A DNA stretch of 64,000 nucleotides from Ascaphus truei (GCA_036426205.1 CM071570.1:2160678-2224677); one strand, 5' to 3'. Positions 47,479-59,436 are shown, counted from the first letter of the stretch. The notes: a model not told the origin generated them from the letters alone. Numbers and translations are program-made.

Positions 47479-47554
47479 TCACACTGCAAATTATCTGCTT
47501 TTCTGCCCCATTTGGCATTGAAAAGACTGAGAAAAAGTTGGAACATCCTCTTGA

Positions 47555-48305
47555 ATATGCAGCGCTCAGGTAGTACGTGGTATGCAGAGCGTAAGGTATA
47601 CTTGGAATTGCAGATCGTAAGGCTATAGCGTGTATATGCAGGCTAGTTGATAAGATATGCGACGTGGTATACAGTGATACAGCGCGTAAGGAATACGTGG
47701 ATATGCCAGACGTAAGGGATAGCGTGGATAGGCAGAGCGTAAATACGTGGATATGCGAGAGCCGGTAAGGTATACGTGGATATGCAGCGCGTAAGGAATA
47801 CGTGGATATGCAGCGCGTAAGGTATACGTGGACATGCGGAGCGTAAGGAATACGTGAATATGCAGAGCGTAAGATATACGTGGATATGCAGAGTGTAAGG
47901 AATACGTGGATATGCAGAGCGTAAGGAATACGTGGATATGCAGAGCGTAAGGTATACGTGGATATGCAGAGCGTAAGGTATACGTGGATATGCAGAGCGT
48001 AAGGTATACGTGGATATGCAGCGCGTAAGGAATACGTGGATATGCAGCGCGTAAGGTATACGTGGATATGCAGAGCATAAGGAAAACGTGGATATGCAGC
48101 GCGTAAGGTATACGTGGATATGCAGCGCGTAAGGAATACGTGGATATGCAGCACGTAAGGAATACGTGGATATGCAGAGCGTAAGGTATACGTGGATATG
48201 CAGCGCGTGAGTTATAAGTGGATATGCAGAGCGTAAGGTAACGTGGATATGCAGCGCGTGAGTTATAAGTGGATATGCAGCGCGTAAGGAATACGTGGAT
48301 ATGTT
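47555..48305. repeat. Minisatellite, 26 bp unit, about 28 copies
   Basis: GTAAGGTATACGTGGATATG + CAGAGC, with GTATAC/GAATAC and AGAGC/AGCGC variants. Indel-rich at the left (47555-47780), regular to the right. Confidence 0.95.
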
Positions 48306-48949
48306 AGTGTGTGTTTTTTTTTTGTATAATTTCGGATCAATATAGATCTACGTTGTTTTTCTCACCCGCTGAGTGTTCAACTCGATGGACATTTGTACAT
48401 TTTCAATCACTGTGTGTCGGTTTCAAATTAATTAATTTAAACCGTTTCACACATTTAAATGTCACATACGGATTCACTTTAACCCACATCCGTCTGAACA
48501 AAACAGTAACTAATATAACTGTAAACTATGTGGACTTTATAGCTAGCCAAACAGAAATCTCTTGTTAACTAACAATTAGTAAAACACAAACATCTGCTTT
48601 CAAGGCTATGAATATCAGATTTAACCAAATGGAATATACAGTAGCTGTTAATGTCACATTGGTAAGTGGTGTCCGCTAATACCTTGCACTGAATTTAGCA
48701 TTAAAAATAAACCTTTTGGCTGCAAAAATAAAGGCTTTGAAAACTTAAGGTATTTATGGCCAGTTGTTAAAGTCGCCACAAAGTGCAACTCCTCATGTTG
48801 CAGTTACACAGTCCAGAGGAAAACAAGGGATTCCACTTGTGCCTTGGGTCCCAGACTTTGTAAGGTCCAATCTTCACTGGGTTACCCAACCAAGTCAGTA
48901 ACTAACAGGATTTTACCTGTAACCCAACACATCCCAAATACATTACTTT
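48306..48949. other. No gene seen
   Basis: A/T-rich unassigned sequence. Confidence 0.4.
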
Positions 48950-49560
48950 GGGAAAGGACTTCTTGTATGACTTGGATGGGGTCCATTGTGTTGTATCCAC
49001 TGTGAGATCTTGTTCTCTAAGCTGGGCAAAGTCCAGGCTCTGTTGCAGCTGATTTGTGAGTATCGTCGTACAAATATTGTGATTAGAAGAAGACTGATTG
49101 TTCTGTAGGGGTCTTCTTTGTCTATTTTCTTGTGGATGAGGAGAACTATGGCATTACTCCATTGTTCTGACATTTCCCAGTTCTTCAAGCAGCATGTAAA
49201 TCGTTTTGCAAGGATGTTCTCTACTTCTTCCCCAGCTTCTTTCAAGATCTCAGTGGTGATTCTTCCTTCCCTGGGAACCTTCCCATTCTTCACGGATTTT
49301 ATTGCCTTTGCCACTTTTTCTGGAAGGACGCATGGTGCTTCTTTCTTTGGTGGTTTCTTCTCGCTCTTCCTCTGCTGGATTATGTCCTGTGTTCTTGCCC
49401 AATTTCACGTAGAATTCCTCAACTCTATGAGAAGTGCACAGTCTTTTATTGCGCATCTATTGTTGTAATTCAATTTACGTGCTTCTTCCCAATTATAAGC
49501 CACTGCTTTGTCTTCTTTAAGCTTTTCTTATCTTTGATAGTCCTCTTCTTCACCATAATC
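48950..49560 (-). pseudogene. RTE-like LINE reverse transcriptase fragment
   Basis: The minus strand reads EEFYVKLG...REETTKE, then AIKSVKNGKVPREGRITTEI, LKEAGEEVENILAKRF, WSNAIVLLIHKKIDKEDP, YRTISLL. The N-G-K-x-P-G-x-D-x-I-x-x-E and I-H-K-K-G-D...N-Y-R-P-I-S-L-L blocks are fingers motifs of RTE/craniate non-LTR reverse transcriptases. Several changes (GED to REG, one frameshift near 49310) and loss of the palm show that it is dead. No target duplication seen. Confidence 0.75.
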
Positions 49561-49583
49561 ACAGGTACATTTTCTTACATTGT

Positions 49584-49684
49584 GCGGATCTACACGTTGC
49601 GGATCGTGCGGATCGTGCGGATCTACACGTTGCAGATCTACACGTTGCGGATCGTGCGGATCTACACGTTGCGGATCGTGCTCC
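49584..49684. repeat. 24 bp minisatellite, minus-type orientation
   Basis: GCGGATCTACACGTTGCGGA + TCGT, about four units. It is the reverse complement of the array at 53.07-54.88 kb. Confidence 0.9.
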
Positions 49685-49852
49685 CATTCCTGGGTATGAC
49701 ATTCCCTCCTTGGTCACATAACTTGGGTACAATGACATATGCCGCCTGTTCCATTCCCTTGGGTATGACATTCCCTCCTTGGTCCCATTCCTTGGGGATG
49801 CCATTCCCTCATTGGTCCCATTCCTTGGGGATGCCATTCCCTCCTCTGTTCA
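49685..49852. repeat. 33 bp minisatellite, minus-type orientation
   Basis: CCCATTCCTTGGGTATGACA + TTCCCTCCTTGGT, about five units. Reverse complement of 54884-54986. Confidence 0.9.
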
Positions 49853-51458
49853 CAATTTGTGTTCACCCTTTTTCACTTTTGCCACCATTGTTATATCACG
49901 AGAATACAGTGTATTAGTGAGTTTCTTCTAGGGATACTATGTATATGCGTACTGTTGACCTATTGTTACATTGTTTTAACCCATTCACTGTCAGAGGAGA
50001 GCAGCATGTTGCGCAGGGAAGGGGTTACATACATCTCAATATCCATCAACCTGGGATATCGTGGGAGAGCAGCAGCTATAAATCAGCCAGAATACACCAC
50101 TAAAGCTGATCAGGTGGCCAAATTAATGTCACTCAATCCAACACTTTAAAACAACAAAACCACTAAATCCATACAAGTGATTTATGGGGCTTGTCCGAGC
50201 TCTAAGGAACTCCTGCTTCTTAGTGATGGATGGGATGCCTCCTCCTGCTGCTCCTCTCCCATGTGGGATACAGAACTTGCCTCAGCCAAGGAGACACCAC
50301 ACACACAATACTTCACACTAAAGGGGTCTCGCTCTACCCAGGACACTGTATATCAGCCTGTTTGCACAGCCAGGAGGGAGAAACTTATTCATTTACTGAG
50401 TGCCAACAGGTAATCAATAGATCTGGATTTCTACCTTGAGCTATCTAATGTCCGCCCCCATACACTTCTCACGCAAGTCCAGAAACTCCATCCTAGGCCC
50501 GGTAACAGTATGAGAGTTGTGTGTATATACACTGATACACATTCATGCGTATTATACCGAGATAACACGGGCAGTGCTAAAGCGAAAAAAAACACGCATG
50601 TGGATATAAAGTAGACATGCTCACGTGACCCAGGATTTTGAATTCGTTTTGGTTTTGCCTCTTATTTTTCCAAAGGTTCGTTGGTTTTGTTTGTGGTTTA
50701 AACTTTTTTATTTTCTTGGTATTGTGAAATGATATAATATATATTATAGGAATATACTATATATATAAATTATTTCATTGCACTATACTATTTTGGGTTA
50801 AAATTATGACACATACACACACACAATATATGTTATATGATATAATATAGAGAATAGGAAATAGAGATATATATAGTATATATATTCATTCACCATCCTA
50901 AGAAAATAAAAAAGTTATAACACCCCAGTTATATATAACCCAAAAAAACAATCTATATTGATATTAAACACAGCATATAAAATATTAATATCTCATATGA
51001 TATCTGAAAATATAAATATATATATGCCTCAGTAGCACACTCCTAGGACACTGACATGCTTTATATAATGTTGTGGTTATTTGGGGGATATGATGAGACT
51101 TTCAGGTGTCCTGTGTGTATATATCATATACTAATAATTATATATATATAATATTTAAAAAATAATATAAACTGTATGTAGACGAAAATAGAAATATTAC
51201 TGATGTCATTGCATGTTTTAGACAGGCCTCTGCAAACCCGCCTTTCCCCATTACCACCCAGGCCACATAGCACTTCCACTCAGCAAAGGGATTCTGGAAA
51301 TGGACATGCAACAATGAGCACACCGCATGCCACCTTTCGCCTTCAAAAACATATAAACATGGTCCCCCCTGTAACGTTTGCTTTGATGCATCTCAAGCCA
51401 AAACACATATAAGTATATATTATAATATAATATAATATATAACTAGGTATCAGTTACC
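49853..51458. other. No gene seen
   Basis: Mostly A/T-rich. TATATA-rich 50740-51180. Confidence 0.4.
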
Positions 51459-51600
51459 GTGTTAGCCGAGCTACAATAATCAACAAAATAAATAGATGGA
51501 TACCGTTTCGTGGCTAACGAAAGGCTTTTATTGTGTGGCGATACTTTCGAGATACACATGATCTCTTCTTTATATATCATATAGGGGTGTTGTGTAAAAA
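51459..51600 (-). mobile_element. Penelope-like end, opposite orientation
   Basis: The minus strand reads AAGAA-GAGATC-ATGT-GTATCTC-GAAAG, then AATAAAAGCCTTTCGTTAGCC and GCTCGGCTAACACGGTAACT. It has the same order of parts as 39190-39350. Confidence 0.5.
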
Positions 51601-51676
51601 AAAATATACACTTAGTATATCTATATATATAATGCATATTCAACAATTGTTATACAGTCTTGCACACAATAAGTCC

Positions 51677-51712
51677 AGGTTTTGAGAGACGTCCCTGCTT
51701 CAGCACAGGCCT
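51677..51712. repeat. Fold-back dispersed repeat, short fragment
   Basis: GGTTTTGAGAGACGTCCCTG CTTCAGCACAGGCC matches the inner left arm only. Confidence 0.4.
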
Positions 51713-53068
51713 TGCGGCCTTTCTTCCTAGGGAACATCGGCCCCACATGAGCCTCAGAGAACTCTCCTCTGTAGTCCACGGTTAAGGACAGGACCATCAA
51801 CCGAGCTAGCACGGTCTGGTGTCTTCTTCTCCCTCTGGGATAAACCAAGGACAGTCCCAGCAGGCTCCGCAACCAAGCCTCCCACGTGCCTGGGGCTGTG
51901 CCGTTCCCAAGCGGGGGAGCACGCTCCTCTGACCCCTTTCTAGGGAACAGCAGTGTCAATCTCAAACTCTGTGTCACTCTCTGCAGAGGCAAGCTTTTCT
52001 GTACGTCACCTTCCTGACAATTTAAAAACTAATGAGGCAATCAGGAGTAGCCTTCTCATTGGCATCGCTGCAGTTAGCCAATTCCTAAGGAGGATTAAAC
52101 TCTCTGTGAGTCGGAAAGCCATACTCACTGTTCCAGCACCGAGAGACTACGCATGGTTATCACAACGGCGCCGAGGAGAGCCGGCCAACGGGGGGCGCAA
52201 GGGAAACGGTTTGGCGATCCATGTACTTACACATATTTTTTACCCCCACTATGGCCGATGCTGTTCCAGTAACCTTTCCGGAAACCGCGCACGTACCCAA
52301 TTGTGTAGTCTGCATATATGCAATCGGGCATCTCCTGGACTCACTTACAGCATTCCTCTGTGTGCACCAAGAGGTCGTAGGGGATACAGATAGTGGCGAT
52401 TCCGCCCTATCCCGTTACGTGATACCTACGGGTCGCTTCTCAGGGGATTCCAAAAGAACTAATGTTGCCCCCTTCCTCAACCGTACATTAAAACATGTTA
52501 TTGATGATTGGTGAGTGCCATGGAACCCTTAAACCTTCTATCAATATTTGCCACTGTGGCTTGTGCTGGTGATCCTGCTCTACCTACATTGTGCCACCCA
52601 CCAAGACAAGTAGAATCACTTATTTGTGACTATAGGTTTCATACGTTTGGTCTAGTGTGAGTGACCCAGATACATTTTTTTATAACTCTATACCATAGTA
52701 CAACAAATCGATTACCCCAACATCAGTTGTTGCCTTATATGAATGATGCGGAGAGTTGTGTTGCAGTACATCCTTTTTGTGATAGTATATATTATTACCA
52801 CACACATTAGAAGCTATGCTACGATTATATTATATAATGTAGCATATTGATAGAAAAAGTCTTCAGATCATTTCAACAACAGCTTGAAAAATCGCTTCAG
52901 TTTTCTCTGAAAGGCACGGGGGGGACACTTTAACAAACAATTATGAAGAAATCTGAAGTTGTGTTGTGGTGCAGAGAAACGCTAACAAAAAACAGAAGGT
53001 AAGTATGACAGATGAGCCGAACTAGACATGACGCAAGAACAGAATTCAATAGGCGGAGATGCTGTGCA
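51713..53068. other. No assigned gene; two unrecognised overlapping frames
   Basis: Plus-strand frames 51953-52393 and 52221-52514 (MADAVPVTFPETAHVPNCVV, HLLDSLTAFLCVHQEVVGDT) are longer than expected outside arrays, and the second runs into GGTGAGTG. I recognise neither. A retroelement gag-like origin is possible. Confidence 0.2.
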
Positions 53069-54882
53069 ACACGATCCGCAACGTGAATCCGCACATCCCA
53101 ACGTGAGATCAGCAACGGTGTAGATCCGCACGATCCCAAACTGTAGATCCGCACGATCCCAAACGTGTAATAAGACGATCCAAGTGTAGATCCGCAACGA
53201 TCCGCAAGTTAGTCCGCACGATCCGAAAGTTAGATCCCCAACGTGTAGATCCCACGATCCGCAAACGTGTAGATCCGCACGATCCGCAAAGTAGATACGA
53301 AACGACTGCCAACGTGGACGATCCGCACGATCGCAACGTGTAGATCGCACGATCCGCAGGATCGCACACGATCCGCAACGTGTAGATCCGAACGTGTAGA
53401 TCCGCACGATCCGCAACGTGTAGATCGCAACGTGTAGATCCAGCAGATCCGCACGATCCGAACGTGTAGCTCGCAACGTGTAGATCCGCACGATCCGCAA
53501 CGTGTAGATCCACGATCCGAAGTGTAGATCCGCAACGTGTAGATCGCACGATCCGAAACGTGTAGATCCGCAACGTGTAGTCGCAGATCCGCAACGTGTA
53601 GATCCGCACGATCGCGTGTAGATTCCGCACGATCCGAACGTGTAGATCCGCACGATCCGCACGTGTAGATCGCAACGTGTAGATCGACGATCCGCAAGTG
53701 TAGATCCGCAAGTGTAGATCCGCACGATCCGCAACGTGTAGATGCCCATCCGCAACGTGTAGATCCCGCACGATCCGCGCAACGTGTAGATCCGCACGAT
53801 CGCAACGTTAGATCCGCACGGCGCAACGTAGTGCACGATCCGCAAAGTGTAGATCCGCAAGGTATCGCCCGTCGCACGTGTGATCCGCAGATACGCAACG
53901 TGTAGATCCGCACGATCCGCAAGTTGTAGATCCGCCACGATCCGCAAACGCTGTAGATCGCACGATCCGCAACGTGTGTCGCACGATCCGCAAGTCGTGT
54001 AGACCGACGATCCGCAAACGTGTAGATATAAGCACGATCGCAACGTGTAGATCGCAACGTCGCGTACGATCCGCAACGATCCGCAACGTGTACGATCCGC
54101 AACGTGTAGATACGCACGATCCGCCTCAACGGTAGATCAGCCACGATCCGCAAGTGTAGATCAGCACGATCCGCAAAGTGTAGATCCGCACGATCTCAGC
54201 AACGTGTGTAGATACACGCACGATGACCGCAACGTGTAGATACCGCACGATCCGCAACGTGTAAGATCCGATGCACGATCCGCAACGTGTAGATCCGCAC
54301 GATCCGCAACGTGTAGATCCGCACGATCCGCAACGGTAGATCCACGATCCGCAACGATCCGCAACGTGTAGAGCCGCAGATCCGCACGTGCTAGATCCGC
54401 ACGACCGCAACTGTAGATCCGCACGATCCGCCAAACGTGTACATCGCACGATCCGCAAAGTGTAGATCCGCAACGTGTAGATCACGCACGATCGCCAACG
54501 TGTGAGATCCGACGATCCGCAACGTGTAGATCGCAAGTGTAGATCCGCACGTCCGCAAAACGTGTGTATCGCAACGATCCGCAACGTGAGGAGATCTGCA
54601 ACGTGTAGGATCCGCACGAGTCCGCAACGTGTAGATCCGCACGATCCGCAACGTGTAGATCCGAAACGTTAGATCCGCAAGATCCGCAACGGTAGATCGC
54701 ACGATCCGGCAACGTGTAGATCCGCAACGTGTAGATCCGAACGGTGTAGATCCGCACGATCCGCAACGTGTCACGAATCCGCAACAGTGTAGATCCGAAC
54801 GGTTACGATCCGCAACGATCGCGCAACTGGGTAGATTCGCACGATCCGAAACGTGTAGATCTGCAACGTGTTAGATCGGACG
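53069..54882. repeat. 24 bp minisatellite, about 75 copies
   Basis: AGATCCGCACGATCCGCAAC + GTGT. Heavily indel-laden. Two GATC sites per unit. Confidence 0.95.
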
Positions 54883-54883
54883 A

Positions 54884-54986
54884 TCCCCAAGGAGGGAATG
54901 GCATACCCAAGGAATGGGACCAAGGAGGGAATGGCATACCCAAGGAATGGGACCAAGGAGGGAATGGCATACCCAAGAAATAGGAC
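54884..54986. repeat. 33 bp minisatellite, three copies
   Basis: GGAGGGAATGGCATACCCAA + GGAATGGGACCAA, near-identical copies. Confidence 0.95.
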
Positions 54987-55884
54987 CAGTATTGCTAATG
55001 ATGTTTTGTTGCTGGGCAATATTGAGGTAAATTAGCCAGAGCTATAGCAGTATTAAGTATACATGAAAGCAAAAATATTAAGTATACCTTATATCAGTAA
55101 TATTGGTTGACATGTGCAGAGATACTTATGAGTCAAATGACTCATTGAGCTGAAGAACATATAAGGGCAGCACACTGTTAGGTAGAACAACTACACATCG
55201 AGCTGGTATTACTAACACAATGTGTATAAATAATACTGTGCTCATTAAGGAGTCCCTTAGACTTGCTCACGTCCTAATGCATTGATTCCTGTGACGGTGC
55301 GAGTGATCCTGTTGAGGAAAGGACACAGTTGGACTGTAGGAAGATAGCGGGACGCTGCCATGCAGACAGGGATAGGCACCTGATGGATAATGTCAATACT
55401 GAGCTTGCCCGTGCCAAATCGGTGAAACTAGATCTCAGCTTGTGCTAAGGACCAGGGCACTATCATGGAGAGGAGAACATTCCTAACTCCCCCCTGCCAA
55501 ATCGGCTAAACTAGCCCTCAGCAATACAGTCCTAGAGTAACATTCACTTCTTAGTATGATGTCCCACACAGGGAGGGGGGTGAGCTCTGCCTTAAAGAGC
55601 GTCTCATTGACGTGCTACTTACCATGGGGACGCTTGTAGCCAATCAAATGTCTGATCTCTTGTATTCATTGTGCAGCATTAGCCCCAGAGTCCTCTGGGT
55701 GTGAAACTTAGTAACAGTTGATTTTAACAATATTGTGGGCTTTGTGCCCCTTTTATTTACACAAATATCAGTATCTCAATTTATATTAAATTGCATTATG
55801 TTTCATATTTTATAGTAATACTAGTTGCCCACTGCAGATATATTGCAGGGACAAGCAGTCATTTGACTTACTCCAGTTTATTGT
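54987..55884. other. No gene seen
   Basis: Unassigned unique-looking sequence. Confidence 0.4.
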
Positions 55885-56025
55885 ATTGTATGTCTTTATT
55901 TATATAGCGGCAAAGTATACTCAGCGCTTCACAAAGAACACAGTATGGGGAATTAAAACAATACATTAAGCGCAGCAAAATCAGACAGTAGGAAAGGAAA
56001 TCCCTGCCCTGAAGAGCTGTTATTG
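55885..56025 (-). mobile_element. L2-tail-type repeat
   Basis: The minus strand reads AGCTCTTCAGGGCAGGG ... TGTGAAGCGCTGAGTATACT then GCCGCTATATAAATAAA. Confidence 0.6.
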
Positions 56026-56219
56026 TGGTGGCTCACCGTAGGATAGCTTGGATGAGGACCTGTATTCCATCCTTTATATAACCAGCTTATTCAGGACCAC
56101 AGTGCTGTTGTATCATTAAGGATGGGACAGAGCGCATAGGTTGGTAACGGATATGGCTCATTGTCAGTATGGTGCAAATTGTAATCCTGTTAGATGATAG
56201 GTGTATAGGTGAATCCCCC

Positions 56220-56690
56220 ATTGAGTCCATAGGGGCTTAATGTTTTAAGGCGATAGATCCATTCGTACTCTTTCATAGCAAGCGATTGGCCATATCACCT
56301 CTTTTTATTGTACTGAAGAGATGATCAATACCAGAGAAGGTCAGGTAGCTAATATCTCCTCCGTGTTGTAAGTTCACGTGATGTGCTACTGGAGTGTCTT
56401 ACTCATTAAGAATGGCGTGAATGTGTTCTAAGACACCTCCAAGGAGTTCTCTGATGGTCTTCCCTACATATCTGATACCACAATTGCAGGTAAATAACAT
56501 TACTATTTCTGCAATTTGTAAAGTAATCCAACGTAAATGTATGATGGGCAGAGTAACCCCAGCTGTGCGTAAGAAGATAATAATCACAGACCGTCAGATC
56601 GTTGGTGTGAATAATACTGGAATACAGACCTCCAACAACCAGGGTAGCTAGTTGTGTGTCTGCATTAGTTACGTTGCCAGTAACTTAACA
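56220..56690 (-). pseudogene. Penelope-like element, GIY-YIG endonuclease C-terminus
   Basis: The open frame (56399-56587) includes FTCNCGIRYVGKTIREL and EHIHAI. C-x-C-G-x-x-Y-V-G-K-T-x-R-x-L ... E-H is the GIY-YIG nuclease form found in Penelope-like retroelements. After a stop, further family text follows on the minus strand to about 56220 (AHHVNLQHGG, a GIDHL block, then the LSPKTLSPYGLN ending). The endonuclease would nick target DNA for reverse transcription. Stops and frameshifts make this a relic. Confidence 0.75.
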
Positions 56691-56882
56691 CAGTGTCCTT
56701 GGTGTCTATGACATAACTCGGCAGTAATGTAACAAATGGTCGTAATGTTTTGTCAACATAGACAGTGCTATTTTCTGTTAAGCTATTCTAACCTGACACT
56801 GCAGGTGCTTTTTGTTGTTTTTTGTTGGTTCTTGTGTATCTTGTATAAGCTATAAAGTGTGGCTACGGTGGGTGCCTTAGTT

Positions 56883-57236
56883 CAGGGGTGCGCAAAGTTT
56901 CTGCCCTGCACCCCCCTGTCTGGCAGTCCCAGCGCTCTCCCCCCGCCCCCCGTCTCCCAGGACCTGGCGTCAAATGACGCTGTCAGTCGTGACGTCACGT
57001 GACACAGCAGCGTCATTTGACGCGCGTTGCCATGGCGACACGCCACATGACCCCACTGCGTAATTTGTGGCCGCGTTGTTGTGGCGTCGCGTCGCTACAG
57101 AGCAGGTAAGGGAAGTTACAGAGGCCTCACGCCTCCCCCGGCTTTTCATTTAAATTCATTGGGGAAGAGTGCATGGCCTCCGTAACCGCCGCACTCCCCC
57201 TTGGTGGTGCGCCCCCCAGTTTGCGCACCGCTTCGT
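56883..57236. mobile_element. hAT-like MITE relative, GGTGCGCAAA termini
   Basis: The left end CAGGGGTGCGCAAAGTT and right end CAGTTTGCGCACCGC form inverted termini. The interior shares the GCGTCATTTGACGC, CCATGGCGACACGCC and GGCCTC...GGGGAAGAG motifs of the 36.4 kb element. It sits inside the Penelope-like element on the minus strand. No clear 8 bp duplication could be read. Confidence 0.6.
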
Positions 57237-57440
57237 TGATATTAAATCAAACTCCTTTTTTATCAATCAGCCTTCTGTCCATGCATCTCGTAGGATGGTA
57301 CCTAGTTCATTCTTCAACTTGGCTGCAGAGTCACGGTCAATGATTTCATAGCTGTGTTTATCACTCAAGACTCGTTATTTTCCTTCATAGAATGGGTTGT
57401 ATTCTGAATGACAATGCTGCTGCAGCCGCCTGTATCAGGC
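57237..57440 (-). pseudogene. Penelope-like element, middle part
   Basis: The minus strand reads VVVTIKQPDTGGCSSIVIQ, then an EIIDRDSAAKLKNELGTIL block and IKKEFD. The first block corresponds to the K-x-A-D-K-G-G-x-x-V-V-Q motif that precedes the reverse transcriptase core in Penelope-like proteins. Most of the core is missing. It is cut off from the 56.2 kb part by a hAT-like MITE. Confidence 0.6.
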
Positions 57441-57454
57441 TGTTTGATAGTTAC

Positions 57455-57875
57455 AACAACTTCCAGAATCACTCCTTAGAAAAAACTGATGCTACTAAAT
57501 GAAAGCTAGCAAGTCCCACAAAAGAACCAGATCCATAAATCACAAACATATGTCCATAATCTTATCTTCCGTTCACTATTCCTCTAGTAAAAATGAATGC
57601 TGTTATCACACCCCTTAGAAGTTCATGGTTAATGACTAACACGGGTAGGGGCTAGATGTGGTAGGGAGGAATGAATAGCAGTGATACCGCCGTGTCTCCT
57701 ATGAGGAACCACAAGCTAAGTTTTGACAAAGTTCCTGCTAGGAACGAAACGCGTCAGAGTTTGCTCTGTGGCGGATTTGCTGTGTAATATGCACCAATAA
57801 ATACTTTTTATTTTTATTGCGTGTCTCTATTCATACCCCGGCGGCAGCAGTGACCGCCTTGCAACTTTCTATTTT
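57455..57875. mobile_element. 421 bp insertion with 14 bp target duplication, carries GAAACGCGT module
   Basis: TGTTTGATAGTTAC occurs at 57441-57454 and 57876-57889, and the Penelope-like frame reads on across the pair. The insert has TTGACAAA-GTTCC-TGCTA-GGAAC-GAAACGCGTC (57723-57757, plus strand) with a perfect 5 bp stem, followed 50 bp later by AATAAATA. Confidence 0.75.
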
Positions 57876-57889
57876 TGTTTGATAGTTAC

Positions 57890-58480
57890 GTCTGAATTTA
57901 ACATAAGTCCTTTCGATGCGATCTTTTCACCGTGTGTAATATTTGTTTGTGGTGATCATTGGGTCCGAGACACTCTAATTCCTGTGCGACCCGTTGTATA
58001 AACACTTCTACTTGAGGACATATTGCCATTAATGAAGTGAACCTACTTTTTTGTTTGAGAGGCGTGAATGGTCTCCCTTTGCACCATATTGCTGCTTCAT
58101 TTCACTCGAATAATCCTACAGGATAATTTAGGTAGCTCTTGTCTTGTTCTCTGAGGCCTGTGATTTCCAATCCTCGCCTTCATTTCCTGGCGTGGAATTC
58201 ATGCAAGAGTAACTTGCGGGCAAAAAGGTTAAGGTCTTTATCCCACCCAAGGAGGTCAGAGGTGGGTAAAAATGGGAGACCCTTTAGTAGTACGGAGATG
58301 TGATTGGAACCTGATTGCATAGGGGACAGATTGAAGACTTGGTACGTTATCAGAGGGGGTGATGATGGTGATGTTTGCTCACTTTCGCCGGTTCCCCAAT
58401 TTTCCTCTTTCTCCCAATTTTTCTTTTTGTGTCTCCTTGTCCTTCATGGTTGTGGGTGTCGTCTAAAAGATTGTCCCTGC
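57890..58480 (-). pseudogene. Penelope-like element, N-terminal region
   Basis: The minus strand reads VFNLSPMQSGSNHISVLLKG, LPFLPTSDLLGWDKDLNLFA and RKLLLHEFH, then AQELECLGPNDHH. V-F-N-L-S...L-x-K-G-L-x-F-x-P-T...D-L-x-x-F-x-R-K-L is the conserved start of Penelope-like proteins. Contains at least two stops. Continues from the 57.24-57.44 kb block once the insertion at 57455-57875 is removed. Confidence 0.7.
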
Positions 58481-58934
58481 TAGTCCCTTGCTGAAGTCCA
58501 TTAGATGGGGTATATTTAGTTAGTTTTTCCGTGTGTTTTGTAATGATTAGACTCTCCTGTTTCTAGTCATTGCTGTCTCTTAGGAACTCGCAATGTTTCC
58601 TTTAATTACATTTTAGAATTTTTCAATATCACGTTGTAAATTAATTTCAAATTCCACAAATTCCGGCGCTGTTTTACATTGATGAAGATTTTTTTTGTTC
58701 GCCGTCGAAATCCTAGTCAATAGTTCCCAAACTATTTTTTAAAGTCAATTAGCCGTTGTATTAAGTCACGTGAACAATTCGATAAAATGGATTCCCGTTT
58801 TTGATGTGCTATGATATGCAGGGTAACACCAATTCTTAGCCCTCTAGGTATCATACTGTTTTTATTGTCTTACAATCTCCCGCCATGTCGGTATCTGCAG
58901 TTTACACAGGTGACATATTTGTTTAAATATTCCG
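58481..58934. other. Possible further Penelope-like N-terminal flank, otherwise empty
   Basis: T-rich on the plus strand, continuing the basic, K/R-rich minus-strand reading of the Penelope-like start. Too decayed to call. Confidence 0.3.
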
Positions 58935-59152
58935 ACATGTTGTTATGAGATAGTGTAGTTGTGTATGTTGTTATGAGATGGTGTAGTTGTTATGAGATAG
59001 TGTAGTTGTGTATGTTGTTATGAGATGGTGTAGTTGTGTATGTTGTTATGAGATGGTGTAGTTGTGTATGTTGTTATGAGATGGTGTAGTTGTGTATGTT
59101 ATTATGAGATGGTGTAGTTGTGTATGTTATTATGAGATGGTGTAGGTGTTGT
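58935..59152. repeat. Minisatellite, 28 bp unit, about eight copies
   Basis: GTGTAGTTGTGTATGTTGTT + ATGAGATG; the last copies have TTATT. Confidence 0.95.
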
Positions 59153-59436
59153 TGGTACAGAACATGCTGCTGGCCTCCTCTTGCCATGCGTTTGTGTACA
59201 ATGTATTGGCTAGAAAACCAGCCATTATTGAATCCCGCTGCTGTTTCTGGAGCAGGTGGTTGAGCACCGCGTTATCCTGCCTCCTACGCGCCCCACCGTG
59301 TAAAACAGGTCGGACTTTCGTGCAATAGATTCTGAGCAGGAGCACTAGGAGCGGAGACCTTTCTAGCTTCTGCTGCAAGTGGAGGAAGCAAAGCAGAGGA
59401 GTCACAAGCAGTGACGTCTCGGCTTCATAACACACA

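Noticed and set aside
52982..54617. 364-codon minus-strand frame rich in R, S, T, C, G
   Set aside because: Entirely within the 24 bp array; the multiple-of-3 unit keeps the frame open.
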